A DNA stretch of 64,000 nt from Microbacterium ginsengiterrae (GTDB taxonomy: Bacteria; Actinomycetota; Actinomycetes; Actinomycetales; Microbacteriaceae): contig NZ_JACHMU010000001.1 in the NCBI RefSeq assembly GCF_014205075.1, forward strand, positions 1,116,001 through 1,180,000, given 5' to 3'. A model generated the notes under the pieces. That model worked only from the letters and a program-made list of their open reading frames with translations. It was not told where the DNA came from and did no database searches. Shown here piece after piece: positions 52,301 through 61,396 of this stretch (position 1 is its first letter; each line of letters begins with the position of its first letter). The translations under genes were made by a program, and so were the position numbers.

Positions 52301-52342
52301 AACACCCCCGGTCCGTCGCGATGAGCGCGGACCGGGGGTGTT
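52301..52342. terminator. Bidirectional intrinsic terminator
   Basis: 15-bp perfect stem AACACCCCCGGTCCG / CGGACCGGGGGTGTT with a 12-nt loop, between the convergent esterase and YhgE-like genes (7 bp before the latter's stop). Serves both strands. Confidence 0.88.
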
Positions 52343-52348
52343 CTGGTG

Positions 52349-53866
52349 TCAGCCGGCGGACGTGCTCCGGCGGTGGTTGATGCGATGCCCGATCCAGAAG
52401 CCGATCGCAATGAGGCCGAGCAGCCCGATGCCGAGCATCCAGGGCAGCAGCGAAGGGGCGGCACTCGCCGTCGCCGTCGCCAGTTGATCCGATCCGTCGG
52501 CGATGCGTCCGTTGCCGTCCGCGAGCTCCGAGGCGCCGGTGGCGAGGGTGCGGCCCCCGTCGGCGAGTTCGCCCGCACCGGCGGAGATCGTGTCCGCGCC
52601 CTCGGCGAGCTCTCGCATCCCGCCGTCGAGGGTCTTCACTCCGGCGTGGAGCGTGCCGGTCCCGTCGGCGAGAGTGGCCGCGCCGGCGTTCAGACGCGAC
52701 GCCCCGGCGTCGAGCTGTGCGACACCCGACTGCAGAGAGGCGGCACCACCGGAGAGCGTGTCCAGGCCTCCGGACAGGCGGCCTGCCCCGGCGGCGAGCT
52801 GTGCGGTGCCGTCCTTCAAGGGCTGCATCCCGGCGGAGAGCTGCTGGGCTCCCGCGGCGAGCTGGGCCGTGCCGCCCTTGAGCTTCTGCGTCCCCTTCAG
52901 GAGAGCGGGCGCACCCTTCTGCTCGTTCACGAGCGCGACGGTGCCGGGCCATCCCTCTGTCGGGATCCCGTTGACCAGACCGTTCACACCGCCCGCGACT
53001 CGTGCGGCGCCGTCAGCGGCGGCCAGTGTCCCTGCGGCGAGGTCGGGTGCTGCGCCGGCTGCGCCGACGATTCCGTCCACCTGCTGCTTGAGGCCGGCGG
53101 CCGTCATCGCGAGGATCCTCAGGTCGGCGTTCTCCGGATCGGCGGCGGCGAGCTTGCCGAGCTCCTCAGCGACGTACTGTGCGTTTCCAGGGGCACCGGC
53201 GGCCGCCCCCTGGATCGCCGCCTTCGTCTCGACAGAGGCCAGCATCTGCAGCTGCGGCGAGACGGCGGCCGAGAGACGCCCGCTCAGGTCATCCGCGCCG
53301 ATCTGGAGTTCGGTGGCGACCATGTGTGCTCCGGCGACGCCCTTCGCAAGGTTCGTCATGCCCTCGAGCACGTCCTTCGCGCCCTTGTCCGCGGCGACCG
53401 CCCCGTCGGCGACGCCGCGCGCCCCGTCGACCGCGCGCTGTGCACCCGCATCCGCCTGTGCGAGGCCGTAGGACAGATCGTTCGCGCCGTCGAGGGCACT
53501 CTGCGCACCGCCGGCGACCCGCTCCGCGCCGGAGAGCGCGCTCGACGTGCCGGCGGCGAGGCTGTCGGCGCCCTCCATGAGAGTCGTCGCGCCCGTCGAC
53601 GCCTTCTGCGCGCCCGCGACGAGCTTCTGCGAACCGGCGTGAGCGCTCGCTGCGCCCTCGGCCAGCTCAGCGGTCCCGTCGGCCAGCGTTCCCGCACCGG
53701 CAGAGAGATCGCCGGCTCCGGCGGCGATCTGCGCCGAGCCGCCCTTGGCCGTCTGGGTACCGCCGGAGAGTTCGGCCGCACCGGCGGCGACCTTCCCCAT
53801 CATCGCGAAGAACAGGATCACCATCGTGGCCAGCATCACGCTGAGAACGATGACGGTGATGCGCAT
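52349..53866 (-). CDS. YhgE/Pip-like membrane protein with long Gly-Ala helical repeats
   Basis: A 505-aa protein: N-terminal membrane segment (TVIVLSVMLATMVILFFAMM), ~430 residues of repeated GA-x-x-L-x-x-G-type heptads (GAGDLSAGAGTLADGTAELAEGA and many more), C-terminal membrane segment (LLPWMLGIGLLGLIAIGFWIG). The pattern matches the extracellular part of YhgE/Pip and related proteins, but the ABC-2-like permease half is missing. Start set at the ATG 53866; no ribosome site is visible and no better start exists in frame after the promoter. Confidence 0.7.
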   Translation of the reverse strand: MRITVIVLSVMLATMVILFFAMMGKVAAGAAELSGGTQTAKGGSAQIAAGAGDLSAGAGTLADGTAELAEGAASAHAGSQKLVAGAQKASTGATTLMEGADSLAAGTSSALSGAERVAGGAQSALDGANDLSYGLAQADAGAQRAVDGARGVADGAVAADKGAKDVLEGMTNLAKGVAGAHMVATELQIGADDLSGRLSAAVSPQLQMLASVETKAAIQGAAAGAPGNAQYVAEELGKLAAADPENADLRILAMTAAGLKQQVDGIVGAAGAAPDLAAGTLAAADGAARVAGGVNGLVNGIPTEGWPGTVALVNEQKGAPALLKGTQKLKGGTAQLAAGAQQLSAGMQPLKDGTAQLAAGAGRLSGGLDTLSGGAASLQSGVAQLDAGASRLNAGAATLADGTGTLHAGVKTLDGGMRELAEGADTISAGAGELADGGRTLATGASELADGNGRIADGSDQLATATASAAPSLLPWMLGIGLLGLIAIGFWIGHRINHRRSTSAG

Positions 53867-53907
53867 GCCGTTGCCGTGCGCGTGTGTGGTGGGACTCGAA
53901 CTTGCCG

Positions 53908-53919
53908 CTTGGTACCAAG
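53908..53919. promoter_or_regulatory. 12-bp perfect palindrome CTTGGTACCAAG
   Basis: Lies in the leader of the YhgE-like gene. Long enough to be an operator half-pair, but no partner protein is evident. Confidence 0.35.
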
Positions 53920-53967
53920 TTTCGCCATCGGTGAACCTCGGTCTTATGTACCCTGTCGACAAAAGGA

Positions 53968-53984
53968 GTTGACTCGAGGTCAAC
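53968..53984. promoter_or_regulatory. Palindrome GTTGAC-N5-GTCAAC between YhgE-like and metal ABC genes
   Basis: Perfect 6-bp arms. On the minus strand GTCAAC-17-TACATA would form the YhgE-like promoter, so a bound protein would block it; on the plus strand it lies ~30 bp before the -35 of the ABC operon. A metalloregulator (MntR/DtxR type) is a reasonable candidate but is not in the window. Confidence 0.5.
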
Positions 53985-54013
53985 AAGGCGTGCACGGGAA
54001 GTGCCCGAAGGTG

Positions 54014-54042
54014 TTGTCCCCCATGCGACGAAGCGGTATTTT
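54014..54042 (+). promoter_or_regulatory. Promoter of the manganese-type ABC operon
   Basis: TTGTCC (54014-54019), 17-bp spacer, TATTTT (54037-54042), ending 6 nt before the GTG start: a leaderless promoter. Confidence 0.6.
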
Positions 54043-54048
54043 TTCGGT

Positions 54049-54984
54049 GTGCCTAAAAGTGTCCGATACGCCGCCTCCATCGCGGTGCTCGGCCTGCTCG
54101 GCGGCATCCTCACCGCCTGTGCGCCGACGGCGGACGTCGACGATGACCGGCCTCTCGTGCTCACCACCTTCACCGTCCTCGCCGACATCGCGCAGAACGT
54201 CGCCGGCGACCATCTGCGGGTCGAATCGATCACGAAGCCGGGCGCCGAGATCCACGGGTACGAACCGACACCGGGCGACGTCCGCCAGGCCGCTCAGGCG
54301 CAGCTGATCCTCGACAACGGCCTGAACCTCGAAGCCTGGTTCGCACAGTTCGTCGATTCGGTGCACGTCCCGCACGTCGTCCTCTCCGACGGGGTGGAGA
54401 TCATCGACATCAGCGAGGACGCCTACGCAGGTCTCCCCAACCCGCACGCCTGGATGAGTCCGCTCAACGTGCAGTCGTATGTCGACACCATCGCCGCGGC
54501 GTTCAGCGACCTCGATCCGGCGCACGCCGCGGACTTCGCCGCTCACGCCGAGGCGTACAAGGCCGACCTTCAGCAGGTGCACGACGATCTCATCGCCGAC
54601 CTCGCCGAGCTGCCGGAGCGACAGCGGGCCCTGGTGACATGCGAGGGGGCGTTCTCCTACCTCGCCAGGGACGCCGGTCTCTCGGAGGCGTACATCTGGC
54701 CCGTCAACGCCGAGCAGCAGGCGACGCCGAGACAGATCGCTGCGACGATCGAGTTCGTGAAGGACAACGACGTCCCCGCGGTGTTCTGCGAGTCGACGGT
54801 GTCCGATCGGGCGATGCGGCAGGTCGTCGAGGCGACGGGAGCGGAATTCGGCGGGACGCTCTACGTCGATTCGCTCTCCGCCGCGGACGGCCCCGTGCCC
54901 ACCTATCTCGACCTCATCCGACACGACGCGGACACCATCACGGCCGCGCTCACCGGCCGGATCGCCGAGGAGGATGCGCCGTGA
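54049..54984 (+). CDS. Manganese/iron-type ABC transporter, substrate-binding lipoprotein
   Basis: A 311-aa cluster A-I binding protein with lipobox LTAC. The likely metal ligands are His in AEIHGYEP, His in NPHAWMS, Glu in TCEGAFSYLA and Asp in YVDSLSA: the His-His-Glu-Asp set of Mn-binding PsaA/MntC, not the three-His set of ZnuA. No His-rich loop. GTG start directly after a -10 box (leaderless). First gene of a three-gene overlapping operon. Confidence 0.88.
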   Translation: MPKSVRYAASIAVLGLLGGILTACAPTADVDDDRPLVLTTFTVLADIAQNVAGDHLRVESITKPGAEIHGYEPTPGDVRQAAQAQLILDNGLNLEAWFAQFVDSVHVPHVVLSDGVEIIDISEDAYAGLPNPHAWMSPLNVQSYVDTIAAAFSDLDPAHAADFAAHAEAYKADLQQVHDDLIADLAELPERQRALVTCEGAFSYLARDAGLSEAYIWPVNAEQQATPRQIAATIEFVKDNDVPAVFCESTVSDRAMRQVVEATGAEFGGTLYVDSLSAADGPVPTYLDLIRHDADTITAALTGRIAEEDAP

Positions 54985-55700
54985 GCGCCGTCGAGGTCAC
55001 CGACGTCACCGTCCGATACGGCGACGTGCTCGCTCTCGAGGGGGTGTCGCTCTCCGTGGCGGCGGGGAGGGTCACCGGTCTGATCGGGATGAACGGGTCG
55101 GGGAAGTCGACGCTGTTCAAGACGATCCTCGGCCTCGTCGCCCCCACCGACGGGTCCGTGACGATCGGCGGCAAGGCCCCGGCATCCGCACGCAGGCGCG
55201 GCCTCGTGGGCTACGTCCCCCAGAGCGAGGACGTCGACTGGGCCTTCCCCGTCTCGGTCCGCGACGTCGTCATGATGGGGCGATACGCCCGGCAGAACCT
55301 CCTCCGACGGGAACGGACCGCGGATCGCGATGCCGTCGCGGAGGCCCTCGAGCGCGTGGAACTGCAAGACCTCGCCGATCGGCAGATCGGACAGCTCTCC
55401 GGCGGGCAGCGAAAGCGCGCATTCGTCGCACGCTGCATCGCGCAGGATGCCGGAATCCTGCTGCTCGACGAACCGTTCGCCGGAGTCGACAAGCGCAGTG
55501 AGGCGACGATCGTCCGCCTGCTCCGGGAGCTCGCCGCGGACGACCGGACCGTGATCGTGTCGACCCACGACCTGCACGCGCTGCCTGAGCTGGCGGACGA
55601 AGCAGTACTGCTGCTGCGGCGCGTGCTGTTCCACGGCTCCGTGGCCGACGCGCTGGAACCCGCCACCCTGTCGCGGGCGTTCGGATTGGAGTCGCCGTGA
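54981..55700 (+). CDS. Manganese/iron-type ABC transporter, ATP-binding protein
   Basis: A 239-aa ATPase: Walker A GMNGSGKST, Q-loop VPQSEDVDW (typical of Mn/Fe A-I transporters), signature LSGGQRKRAFVARC, Walker B ILLLDEPFAGVD, H-loop STHD. GTG start overlaps the preceding stop by 4 bp. Confidence 0.93.
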   Translation: MSAVEVTDVTVRYGDVLALEGVSLSVAAGRVTGLIGMNGSGKSTLFKTILGLVAPTDGSVTIGGKAPASARRRGLVGYVPQSEDVDWAFPVSVRDVVMMGRYARQNLLRRERTADRDAVAEALERVELQDLADRQIGQLSGGQRKRAFVARCIAQDAGILLLDEPFAGVDKRSEATIVRLLRELAADDRTVIVSTHDLHALPELADEAVLLLRRVLFHGSVADALEPATLSRAFGLESP

Positions 55701-56554
55701 TCCTCGACTGGATCCTGGAACCCCTCCAGTACGACTTCATGGTGCGCGCACTCGTCACGACCATGATCGCCGCCGTCGTCTGTGCGCTGCTGTCCTGCTG
55801 GCTGGTGCTGGTCGGCTGGTCGCTGATGGGGGACGCCGTCTCGCACGCCGTCCTCCCCGGCGTCGTCATCGCCTACGTGCTCGGGGCGCCGTTCGCGCTC
55901 GGGGCGCTCGTCTTCGGACTCCTCGCCGTCGCGTTGATCGGCCTCATCCGTGGGACGAGCAGAGTGAAGGAGGACGCCGCGATCGGCATCGTCTTCACAA
56001 CCCTGTTCGCCCTGGGGCTCGTGATGATCTCGATGACGCCGAGTCAGACCGACCTGAATCACATCATCTTCGGGAACATCCTCGGCGTCTCGGACATCGA
56101 CCTCCTGCAGATCGCCGTGCTCGCCGTCGTGGCGTTCACCGTCCTCGTCGTGAAGCGCCGCGACCTCACGCTGTACGCCTTCGACCCCACGCACGCATTC
56201 GCGATCGGCCTGTCACCGCGTCTCCTCGGCGCACTCCTGCTCGGCGTGCTCGCCCTGACCTGCGTCGTGGCCCTTCAGGTGGTCGGTGTCGTGCTGGTGG
56301 TCGCGATGCTCATCATCCCCGGTGCCACCGCGTATCTGCTCACCGACCGCTTTGGACGGATGCTGGTGATCGCACCGACGCTCTCGGCGGCGTGCAGCGT
56401 GATCGGCATCTACCTCAGCTACTGGATCGACGCGGCATCCGGAGGGCTCGTCGTCGTCGTGCAGGGCTGCGTGTTCACCCTCGTGTACCTCTTCTCACCC
56501 CGCCAGGGCGTGATCGGCCGGCGGCTGCGGGCCCGTCGGGTCGTTCAGCCCTGA
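55697..56554 (+). CDS. Manganese/iron-type ABC transporter, permease
   Basis: A 285-aa ABC-3 family membrane protein with about 8 segments (GDAVSHAVLPGVVIAYVLG; VVGVVLVVAMLIIPGATAYLL). GTG start overlaps the ATPase stop (GTGA). Its 3' end overlaps the convergent PLP-enzyme gene by 10 bp. Confidence 0.92.
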   Translation: MILDWILEPLQYDFMVRALVTTMIAAVVCALLSCWLVLVGWSLMGDAVSHAVLPGVVIAYVLGAPFALGALVFGLLAVALIGLIRGTSRVKEDAAIGIVFTTLFALGLVMISMTPSQTDLNHIIFGNILGVSDIDLLQIAVLAVVAFTVLVVKRRDLTLYAFDPTHAFAIGLSPRLLGALLLGVLALTCVVALQVVGVVLVVAMLIIPGATAYLLTDRFGRMLVIAPTLSAACSVIGIYLSYWIDAASGGLVVVVQGCVFTLVYLFSPRQGVIGRRLRARRVVQP

Positions 56555-57774
56555 GCCGGGCTGGCGGTCGCGGCACCGGAGGCCTGCGCACCTGACCCGA
56601 CCCGCGTGAAGGCCTGAGCGAGATCGGCGATGAGGTCGTCGGCGTTCTCCAGCCCGATCGACAGGCGGAGGACGTCGGCATCCGGGCGCGCGTCGGCGGG
56701 GACGGGACGATGGGTGAGCGCAGCAGGGTGCTGGATCAGCGAATCCACTCCCCCGAGCGAGACGGCGTGCGTGAACAGACTCACCGCTGAGGCGACCGCG
56801 CCGGCAGCGGAGTATCCGCCGCGCATCCGCATCGCGATCATGGCCCCCGTGCCGTGCATCTGCCGCTTCACTATCCCCTGCGGGTCGCCGTCGAGACCGG
56901 GGAAGAAGACCTCATCGACCTCCGGCTGGTCGATGAGCCACTGCACGATCCGCTGCGCGTTCTCCTGCTGCTGGCGCATCCGCACCGGCAGGGTGGTGAG
57001 CCCGCGGTGCAGGAGGTAGGCGCCGAGCGGATGCAGCAGTCCTCCGGTGACGGCCCTGACGCGTCGCAGTGCCTCGGCGGTCGTCTCGCTGCACGCCACG
57101 ACACCGGCGATCACGTCGCCATGCCCTCCGAGGTACTTCGTGGCGCTGTGCAGCGACATCGCCGCACCGTGGTCGAGCGGGTTCTGCAGGATGGGCGTGG
57201 CGAAGGTGTTGTCGACGACCACCGGGACGTCCCCGGCCGCGGCGACGACCTCGGCGATGTCGACGAGCTCGAGCGTGGGGTTCGCCGGTGTCTCGACGAT
57301 GACAAGGGCCGTGTCCTGCCGGATGCTGACACCGACTTCCGACGGGTGGCAGAAGGTCGTCTCCGTACCGAGCAGCCCCGAGCCGAGCAGGTGATCCGTG
57401 CCGCCGTACAGCGGACGGACCGCCACCACGTGGTGCTTCCCCGTCGCACCGGTGTGCGCGAGGATGACGGCCGTCATCGCGGCCATCCCCGACGAGAACG
57501 CCACGGCGGCCTCGGCGTGCTCCATCTCGGCGAGGGCGTCCTCGAATCGCGCGACGGTGGGATTCCACAGCCGGGCGTACACGAGGCTTCCGTCGGCGAT
57601 GGGCCGCCCACCCCCGGCCATCGCCTCGTATGAATCACCACCGCGCTCGATGTCGGGCAGCGGGTTCGTCGTCGACAGGTCGATCGGCAGGGCATGGACC
57701 CCGAGGTCGGCGAGGTCGCCTCGCCCGCTGTGCACGGCAACGGTGTCGGGATGCAGGGGACGCTGGTCGGTCAT
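56545..57774 (-). CDS. Cys/Met-metabolism PLP enzyme (cystathionine gamma-lyase/synthase family)
   Basis: A 409-aa PLP-dependent enzyme: [29 protein letters not shown], and the PLP lysine in [13 protein letters not shown]. The stretch [10 protein letters not shown] has Gly where methionine gamma-lyase has its special Cys116, so a cystathionine lyase/synthase activity fits better. It is divergent from an Lrp-type regulator, an arrangement known for Met/Cys degradation genes. Exact reaction open. Confidence 0.88.
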   Translation of the reverse strand: MTDQRPLHPDTVAVHSGRGDLADLGVHALPIDLSTTNPLPDIERGGDSYEAMAGGGRPIADGSLVYARLWNPTVARFEDALAEMEHAEAAVAFSSGMAAMTAVILAHTGATGKHHVVAVRPLYGGTDHLLGSGLLGTETTFCHPSEVGVSIRQDTALVIVETPANPTLELVDIAEVVAAAGDVPVVVDNTFATPILQNPLDHGAAMSLHSATKYLGGHGDVIAGVVACSETTAEALRRVRAVTGGLLHPLGAYLLHRGLTTLPVRMRQQQENAQRIVQWLIDQPEVDEVFFPGLDGDPQGIVKRQMHGTGAMIAMRMRGGYSAAGAVASAVSLFTHAVSLGGVDSLIQHPAALTHRPVPADARPDADVLRLSIGLENADDLIADLAQAFTRVGSGAQASGAATASPAQG

Positions 57775-57886
57775 GCTTCCAGATTGTCCGAATCCCAAGC
57801 AAGATGGGAGGGATCCGCAGAATCAGCCGACAGATCGCATCAGATCACGATTTCCGGCAATGAACCGCCGTGAAGAGGAGCCCACG

Positions 57887-58351
57887 TTGCCGAAACCCCA
57901 ACTCGATGAGCTGGACCTGGAGATCCTCGCAGCGCTCAGCACACGGGCCGATGTCACGAACAAGGCGCTGGCGCAGCAGCTGGGGCTCGCGGAGTCGACC
58001 TGCGCCCACCGCGTGCGGAGCCTGCGCGACCGCGGGGTCGTGCGGGACACGAGAGTCCGGCTGGATGCCGCGGCGCTCGGCTTCCCGCTCGAAGCCATCA
58101 TCAAGGTGCGTCTGGCCAATCACACCGGCGAGAAGGTCACTGCACTCTTCGACGCCCTCGCCGCCACGCCGCGCGTACTGCAGGTGTTCCACGTCGCTGG
58201 TGTGGACGACTTCCTCGTCCACGTCGCCGTGCAGGACGCGGCGGCCCTGCGGGACATCGTGCTCGAGCACATCACGGTGCATCCCGTCGTCCGAGGGACC
58301 GAGACCCAGCTCGTCTTCGAGATGCGCGACGGCCGCGGCGTGCTCGGGTGA
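57887..58351 (+). CDS. Lrp/AsnC-family regulator
   Basis: A 154-aa regulator: HTH (LDLEILAALSTRADVTNKALAQQLGLAESTCAHRVRSLRDRG within residues 7-50) and RAM/AsnC effector domain (LQVFHVAGVDDFLVHVAVQD). Start chosen at TTG with GAGGAG 7 nt upstream, which gives the normal family length; an ATG nine codons earlier lacks a ribosome site. Divergent from the PLP-enzyme gene across ~110 bp, which it probably controls in response to an amino acid. Confidence 0.88.
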   Translation: MPKPQLDELDLEILAALSTRADVTNKALAQQLGLAESTCAHRVRSLRDRGVVRDTRVRLDAAALGFPLEAIIKVRLANHTGEKVTALFDALAATPRVLQVFHVAGVDDFLVHVAVQDAAALRDIVLEHITVHPVVRGTETQLVFEMRDGRGVLG

Positions 58352-58384
58352 CCGCGACGCGCCGGCCCGGGTGACCGCGACGCG
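58345..58384. repeat. 17-bp direct repeat after the Lrp gene
   Basis: CGGGTGACCGCGACGCG occurs at 58345-58361 and 58368-58384. The first copy contains the Lrp stop codon. Possibly a small duplication between convergent gene ends. Confidence 0.8.
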
Positions 58385-58417
58385 GTGGCTCAGACGGCCG
58401 CGGCCGGCGCGCTGCGG

Positions 58418-59890
58418 TCAGCGCCGAAGGAGCTTCTTCCAGCGCTTCTGAACGACGACCGGCACGGACTGGGTGACGACGGCGTCGACGTTGAGCGAGC
58501 TGTTGTCCGGACCCACCAGCGCGATGGGAGTGGTGAGCGTCGGTTCGGCGGGGTCGACGGGCATCTTCGCCAGGGCGCGGTGCGCGCGCACGTAGGCGGG
58601 GATGAGGATCACCACCGCACCGATCCAGGCGAGCGGGTTGCTCATGGCGACGCCGGCGAAACCGAACACGGCGCCGAGGGCGACCGCGGCGGTGACGCGC
58701 ATGAACAGTTCGACGACGCCGGTGACGGTCGGGATCATCGCCTGGCCGAGTCCCTGCAGCGCGCCACGCAGCACGAACAGCACGCCGAGAAGCGCGTAGG
58801 TCGAGCCGTTGATGATGAGCATCAGGTGCGCGAGTTCCACCACCTCGTCCACTCCGTCACCGACGAACAGCCGGACGAGGTGCGTGCCGAAGGCGATGAG
58901 GACGCCACCGAGCACGACCGAGGCGACCAGCGCCATCCAGACGGCCTGCTTCACGCCGGCGCGGATGCGGTCGGGGCGCCGCCCGCCGAAGTTCTGCGCG
59001 ACGTACATCGAGACGGCGAGGCCCAGCGAGGCCAGGAGCGCCGTCGCGAGGCTGTCGACGCGGCTCGCCGTCGTGTACGCGGCGACGGCGTCGGCACCGA
59101 GGACGTTGAGCGCGACCTGCACGACGAGCGTGCCGATCGCGATGATCGAGGCCTGGAACCCCATCGGCAGGCCCAGCCGCAGGTGATCGGCGACGTCGTC
59201 GCGGGTGATGCGCCAGTCGGCGCGACGCACGTGCAGCACGGGGATCCGACGCCGGATGAAGTCGAGGCACAGCAGCACGGACACCGCCTGGGAGACGACG
59301 GTGGCCAGCGCCGCTCCCGCGACGCCCCAGCCGATGGGTCCGACGAGCACGATGACGAGCGCGACGTTCAGGGCGCACGCGACGGTGAGGAACACCAGGG
59401 GCGTCTTCGAGTCGCCGATCGCTCGGATGATGGCGGCGAGATAGTTGAAGAACATCGTCGCCCCGCCGCCGAGGAAGCTCACCTGCGTGAAGAGGGTCGC
59501 CTCGGCGAGCAGCTCGGGCGGTGTCTGCATGAGGACGAGCACGGGACCGGCGAGCAGGGGACCGGCGATCGTGATGATGATGCTCGCGATGGCGGACAGG
59601 ACGGTGCCCGTCGCGACGGAACGTCGGACGGCGGCGTGATCCTTCGCGCCGTACGCCTGCGCGGTGGGGATGGCGAAACCGCTCGTCATGCCCCATGCGA
59701 ACCCGAGCAGCAGGAAGAGCAGGCTTCCGGTCGCACCCACGGCCGCCAGCGAGTTCACGCCAAGCTCGCGCCCGACGACGATCGTGTCGACGACCTGATA
59801 GAGCTGCTGGACGATGTTGCCGATGAGCAGGGGCACGCAGAAGGCGAGGATGACGCGCCACGGACGACCCGTGGTGAGGGTGGTGGCCAT
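58418..59890 (-). CDS. MATE-family efflux transporter
   Basis: A 490-aa protein with 12 predicted membrane segments in two MatE repeats (IGNIVQQLYQVVDTIVVGRELG in the first; LPMGFQASIIAIGTLVVQVALNVLG opening the second). Multidrug/cation antiporters of the DinF/NorM type. The C-terminal ~45 residues form a polar, basic tail. GGAGG 7-11 nt before the ATG. Substrate unknown. Confidence 0.92.
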   Translation of the reverse strand: MATTLTTGRPWRVILAFCVPLLIGNIVQQLYQVVDTIVVGRELGVNSLAAVGATGSLLFLLLGFAWGMTSGFAIPTAQAYGAKDHAAVRRSVATGTVLSAIASIIITIAGPLLAGPVLVLMQTPPELLAEATLFTQVSFLGGGATMFFNYLAAIIRAIGDSKTPLVFLTVACALNVALVIVLVGPIGWGVAGAALATVVSQAVSVLLCLDFIRRRIPVLHVRRADWRITRDDVADHLRLGLPMGFQASIIAIGTLVVQVALNVLGADAVAAYTTASRVDSLATALLASLGLAVSMYVAQNFGGRRPDRIRAGVKQAVWMALVASVVLGGVLIAFGTHLVRLFVGDGVDEVVELAHLMLIINGSTYALLGVLFVLRGALQGLGQAMIPTVTGVVELFMRVTAAVALGAVFGFAGVAMSNPLAWIGAVVILIPAYVRAHRALAKMPVDPAEPTLTTPIALVGPDNSSLNVDAVVTQSVPVVVQKRWKKLLRR

Positions 59891-59953
59891 GCGGGAGGAG
59901 CTTCCGAACGGAGGTCAGGGGGATCCGCCGCCGGCGGCGGCGAGCGCCTCAGT

Positions 59954-60391
59954 CTATCGAATCGATTCGGATGTGACCGTGCGGATTCCGACGATCCGCG
60001 GGGTCTTGACGATCGGCGTCGACGCCGTCCCCGTGGACGGCGTCGCGGTACCCGTGGCCGGCGTCGCGGCAGCAGGGGCGTCGACGGGCTCCGGTCGCGG
60101 TCGCCGCGCGAAAGCCTTCACCGCGGAGCGGGCGACGCCTCCGAGCACGAGGGCGGCCACCATCGCACCGGCCGCGGCGAGTGCCGGCATCCACTGCCCG
60201 GAGAACCCGGACGCGAGGCTGAGCAGCCCGCCGCCGATCCATACCGCGCCCGCACCGCCGGCCGCTCCGGCGGCTCCCCTCGCCAACGCGATGAGGACGA
60301 CGACGGCGCACAGCACCGCGATCGCCGCACCGACGACACCGACCCAGAGGAAGAACTCCCCCAGCTCTCGAACAACACCCAACGATGACAT
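59954..60391 (-). CDS. Small membrane protein of unknown function
   Basis: A 145-aa protein with three hydrophobic segments (FFLWVGVVGAAIAVLCAVVVLIALA; VWIGGGLLSLASGF; ALAAAGAMVAALVLGG) and a Pro/Ala/Thr-rich C-terminal tail. A GGGGGG run 5-6 nt before the ATG may act as ribosome site. No family recognised. Confidence 0.65.
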   Translation of the reverse strand: MSSLGVVRELGEFFLWVGVVGAAIAVLCAVVVLIALARGAAGAAGGAGAVWIGGGLLSLASGFSGQWMPALAAAGAMVAALVLGGVARSAVKAFARRPRPEPVDAPAAATPATGTATPSTGTASTPIVKTPRIVGIRTVTSESIR

Positions 60392-60549
60392 CTCGACCCC
60401 CCGGTCTCCTCCGTGTTCTCCACGGTACGTCCGGCGCTCCGCGCCCGCATCCATCGCAAGGATGATGTTACGCAACCGGTGCGCGCGGGGACGGGATCCC
60501 ATCCCGTCATCCCGGCCCGCCCGCCCTCTCGGAGGGCCAAGATGGAAGG

Positions 60550-61353
60550 GTGGTTGTCCCTCTCTCAGACCTCATGCAGATGCCCGACCCTCAGCTCGTC
60601 TACGCCGCGGACGGGACGAGACTGGCGACATACAGCTGGGGTGATCTCGACGCCCCGGTGGTCGTGATCGTTCACGGTTTCGCCTCGAGCGCACGCGACA
60701 ACTGGGTCTCCACCGGGTGGGTGCGCGCCCTCACCTCCGCCGGGTACCGGGTGCTCGCGCTCGATCAACGCGGACACGGCAACAGCGACAAGCCGCACGA
60801 GCCGGCGGCCTACGCCGTGCGCACCCTCGTCAGCGACGTCGAGACCGTCATGGACACGTACCTGGTCGAAGAGGCCTATTACGTGGGCTACTCGCTCGGC
60901 GCGAGAGTGGGCTGGGAGGTCGTCCGTGACCTCCCGCAGCGCATCGACCGTGCGGTGCTCGGGGGCGTCCCGGACGGCATCCCCCTGGAGCGGCTGCAAC
61001 TCGACGAGGTGCGCGCGTACATCAGCGACGGCACGCCGGTCACCGACAGGGCGACGCAGAACTACATCGCCCTCACCGAACGCGTGCCGGGCAACGACCT
61101 CCGCTCCCTTCTCGCCCTCGCCGAAGGCCTGCGCACCACACGCACCGTCGACCCCGATGCCGCGGATGCCCCCGTGCGCCCCATCCTGTTCGCCACGGGT
61201 GAGCAGGACGCGATCATCGAGGGTTCACGGACGCTGGCGAACGCCGCGCCGAACGGGACCTTCTTCGTCATCCCCGGACGGCACCACTTCAACGCCCCGG
61301 GGTCGCGCGCGTTCAAGGACGCCGCGCTGGAGTTCCTCCGCGCCGACGCGTGA
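60550..61353 (+). CDS. Alpha/beta-fold hydrolase
   Basis: A 267-aa hydrolase: oxyanion region [26 protein letters not shown], nucleophile elbow [11 protein letters not shown], Asp in ATGEQDAII, His in [10 protein letters not shown]. Resembles epoxide-hydrolase/lactonase-type esterases; substrate unknown. The start is uncertain: GTG at 60550 (GGAAGG directly before it) or Met residues 9 or 11. Confidence 0.85.
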   Translation: MVVPLSDLMQMPDPQLVYAADGTRLATYSWGDLDAPVVVIVHGFASSARDNWVSTGWVRALTSAGYRVLALDQRGHGNSDKPHEPAAYAVRTLVSDVETVMDTYLVEEAYYVGYSLGARVGWEVVRDLPQRIDRAVLGGVPDGIPLERLQLDEVRAYISDGTPVTDRATQNYIALTERVPGNDLRSLLALAEGLRTTRTVDPDAADAPVRPILFATGEQDAIIEGSRTLANAAPNGTFFVIPGRHHFNAPGSRAFKDAALEFLRADA

Positions 61354-61396
61354 TCGGGGCGGCCGCGATCCGCGGCATCCGGTCTACCCTGGGACC

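Noticed and set aside
52349..53866. Phage tape-measure or antifreeze-like repeat protein
   Set aside because: The membrane segments at both ends and the GA-x-x-L-x-x-G heptads match YhgE/Pip proteins better, and no tail genes are present.
53881..53910. tRNA-like T-arm (GTTCGAGTCCCACC on the minus strand) before the YhgE-like gene
   Set aside because: The T-stem does not pair and no acceptor or anticodon arm can be drawn around it.
56545..57774. Methionine gamma-lyase (mdeA/megL) call from the divergent Lrp gene
   Set aside because: The special active-site Cys of that enzyme is Gly here, so only the wider family is supported.
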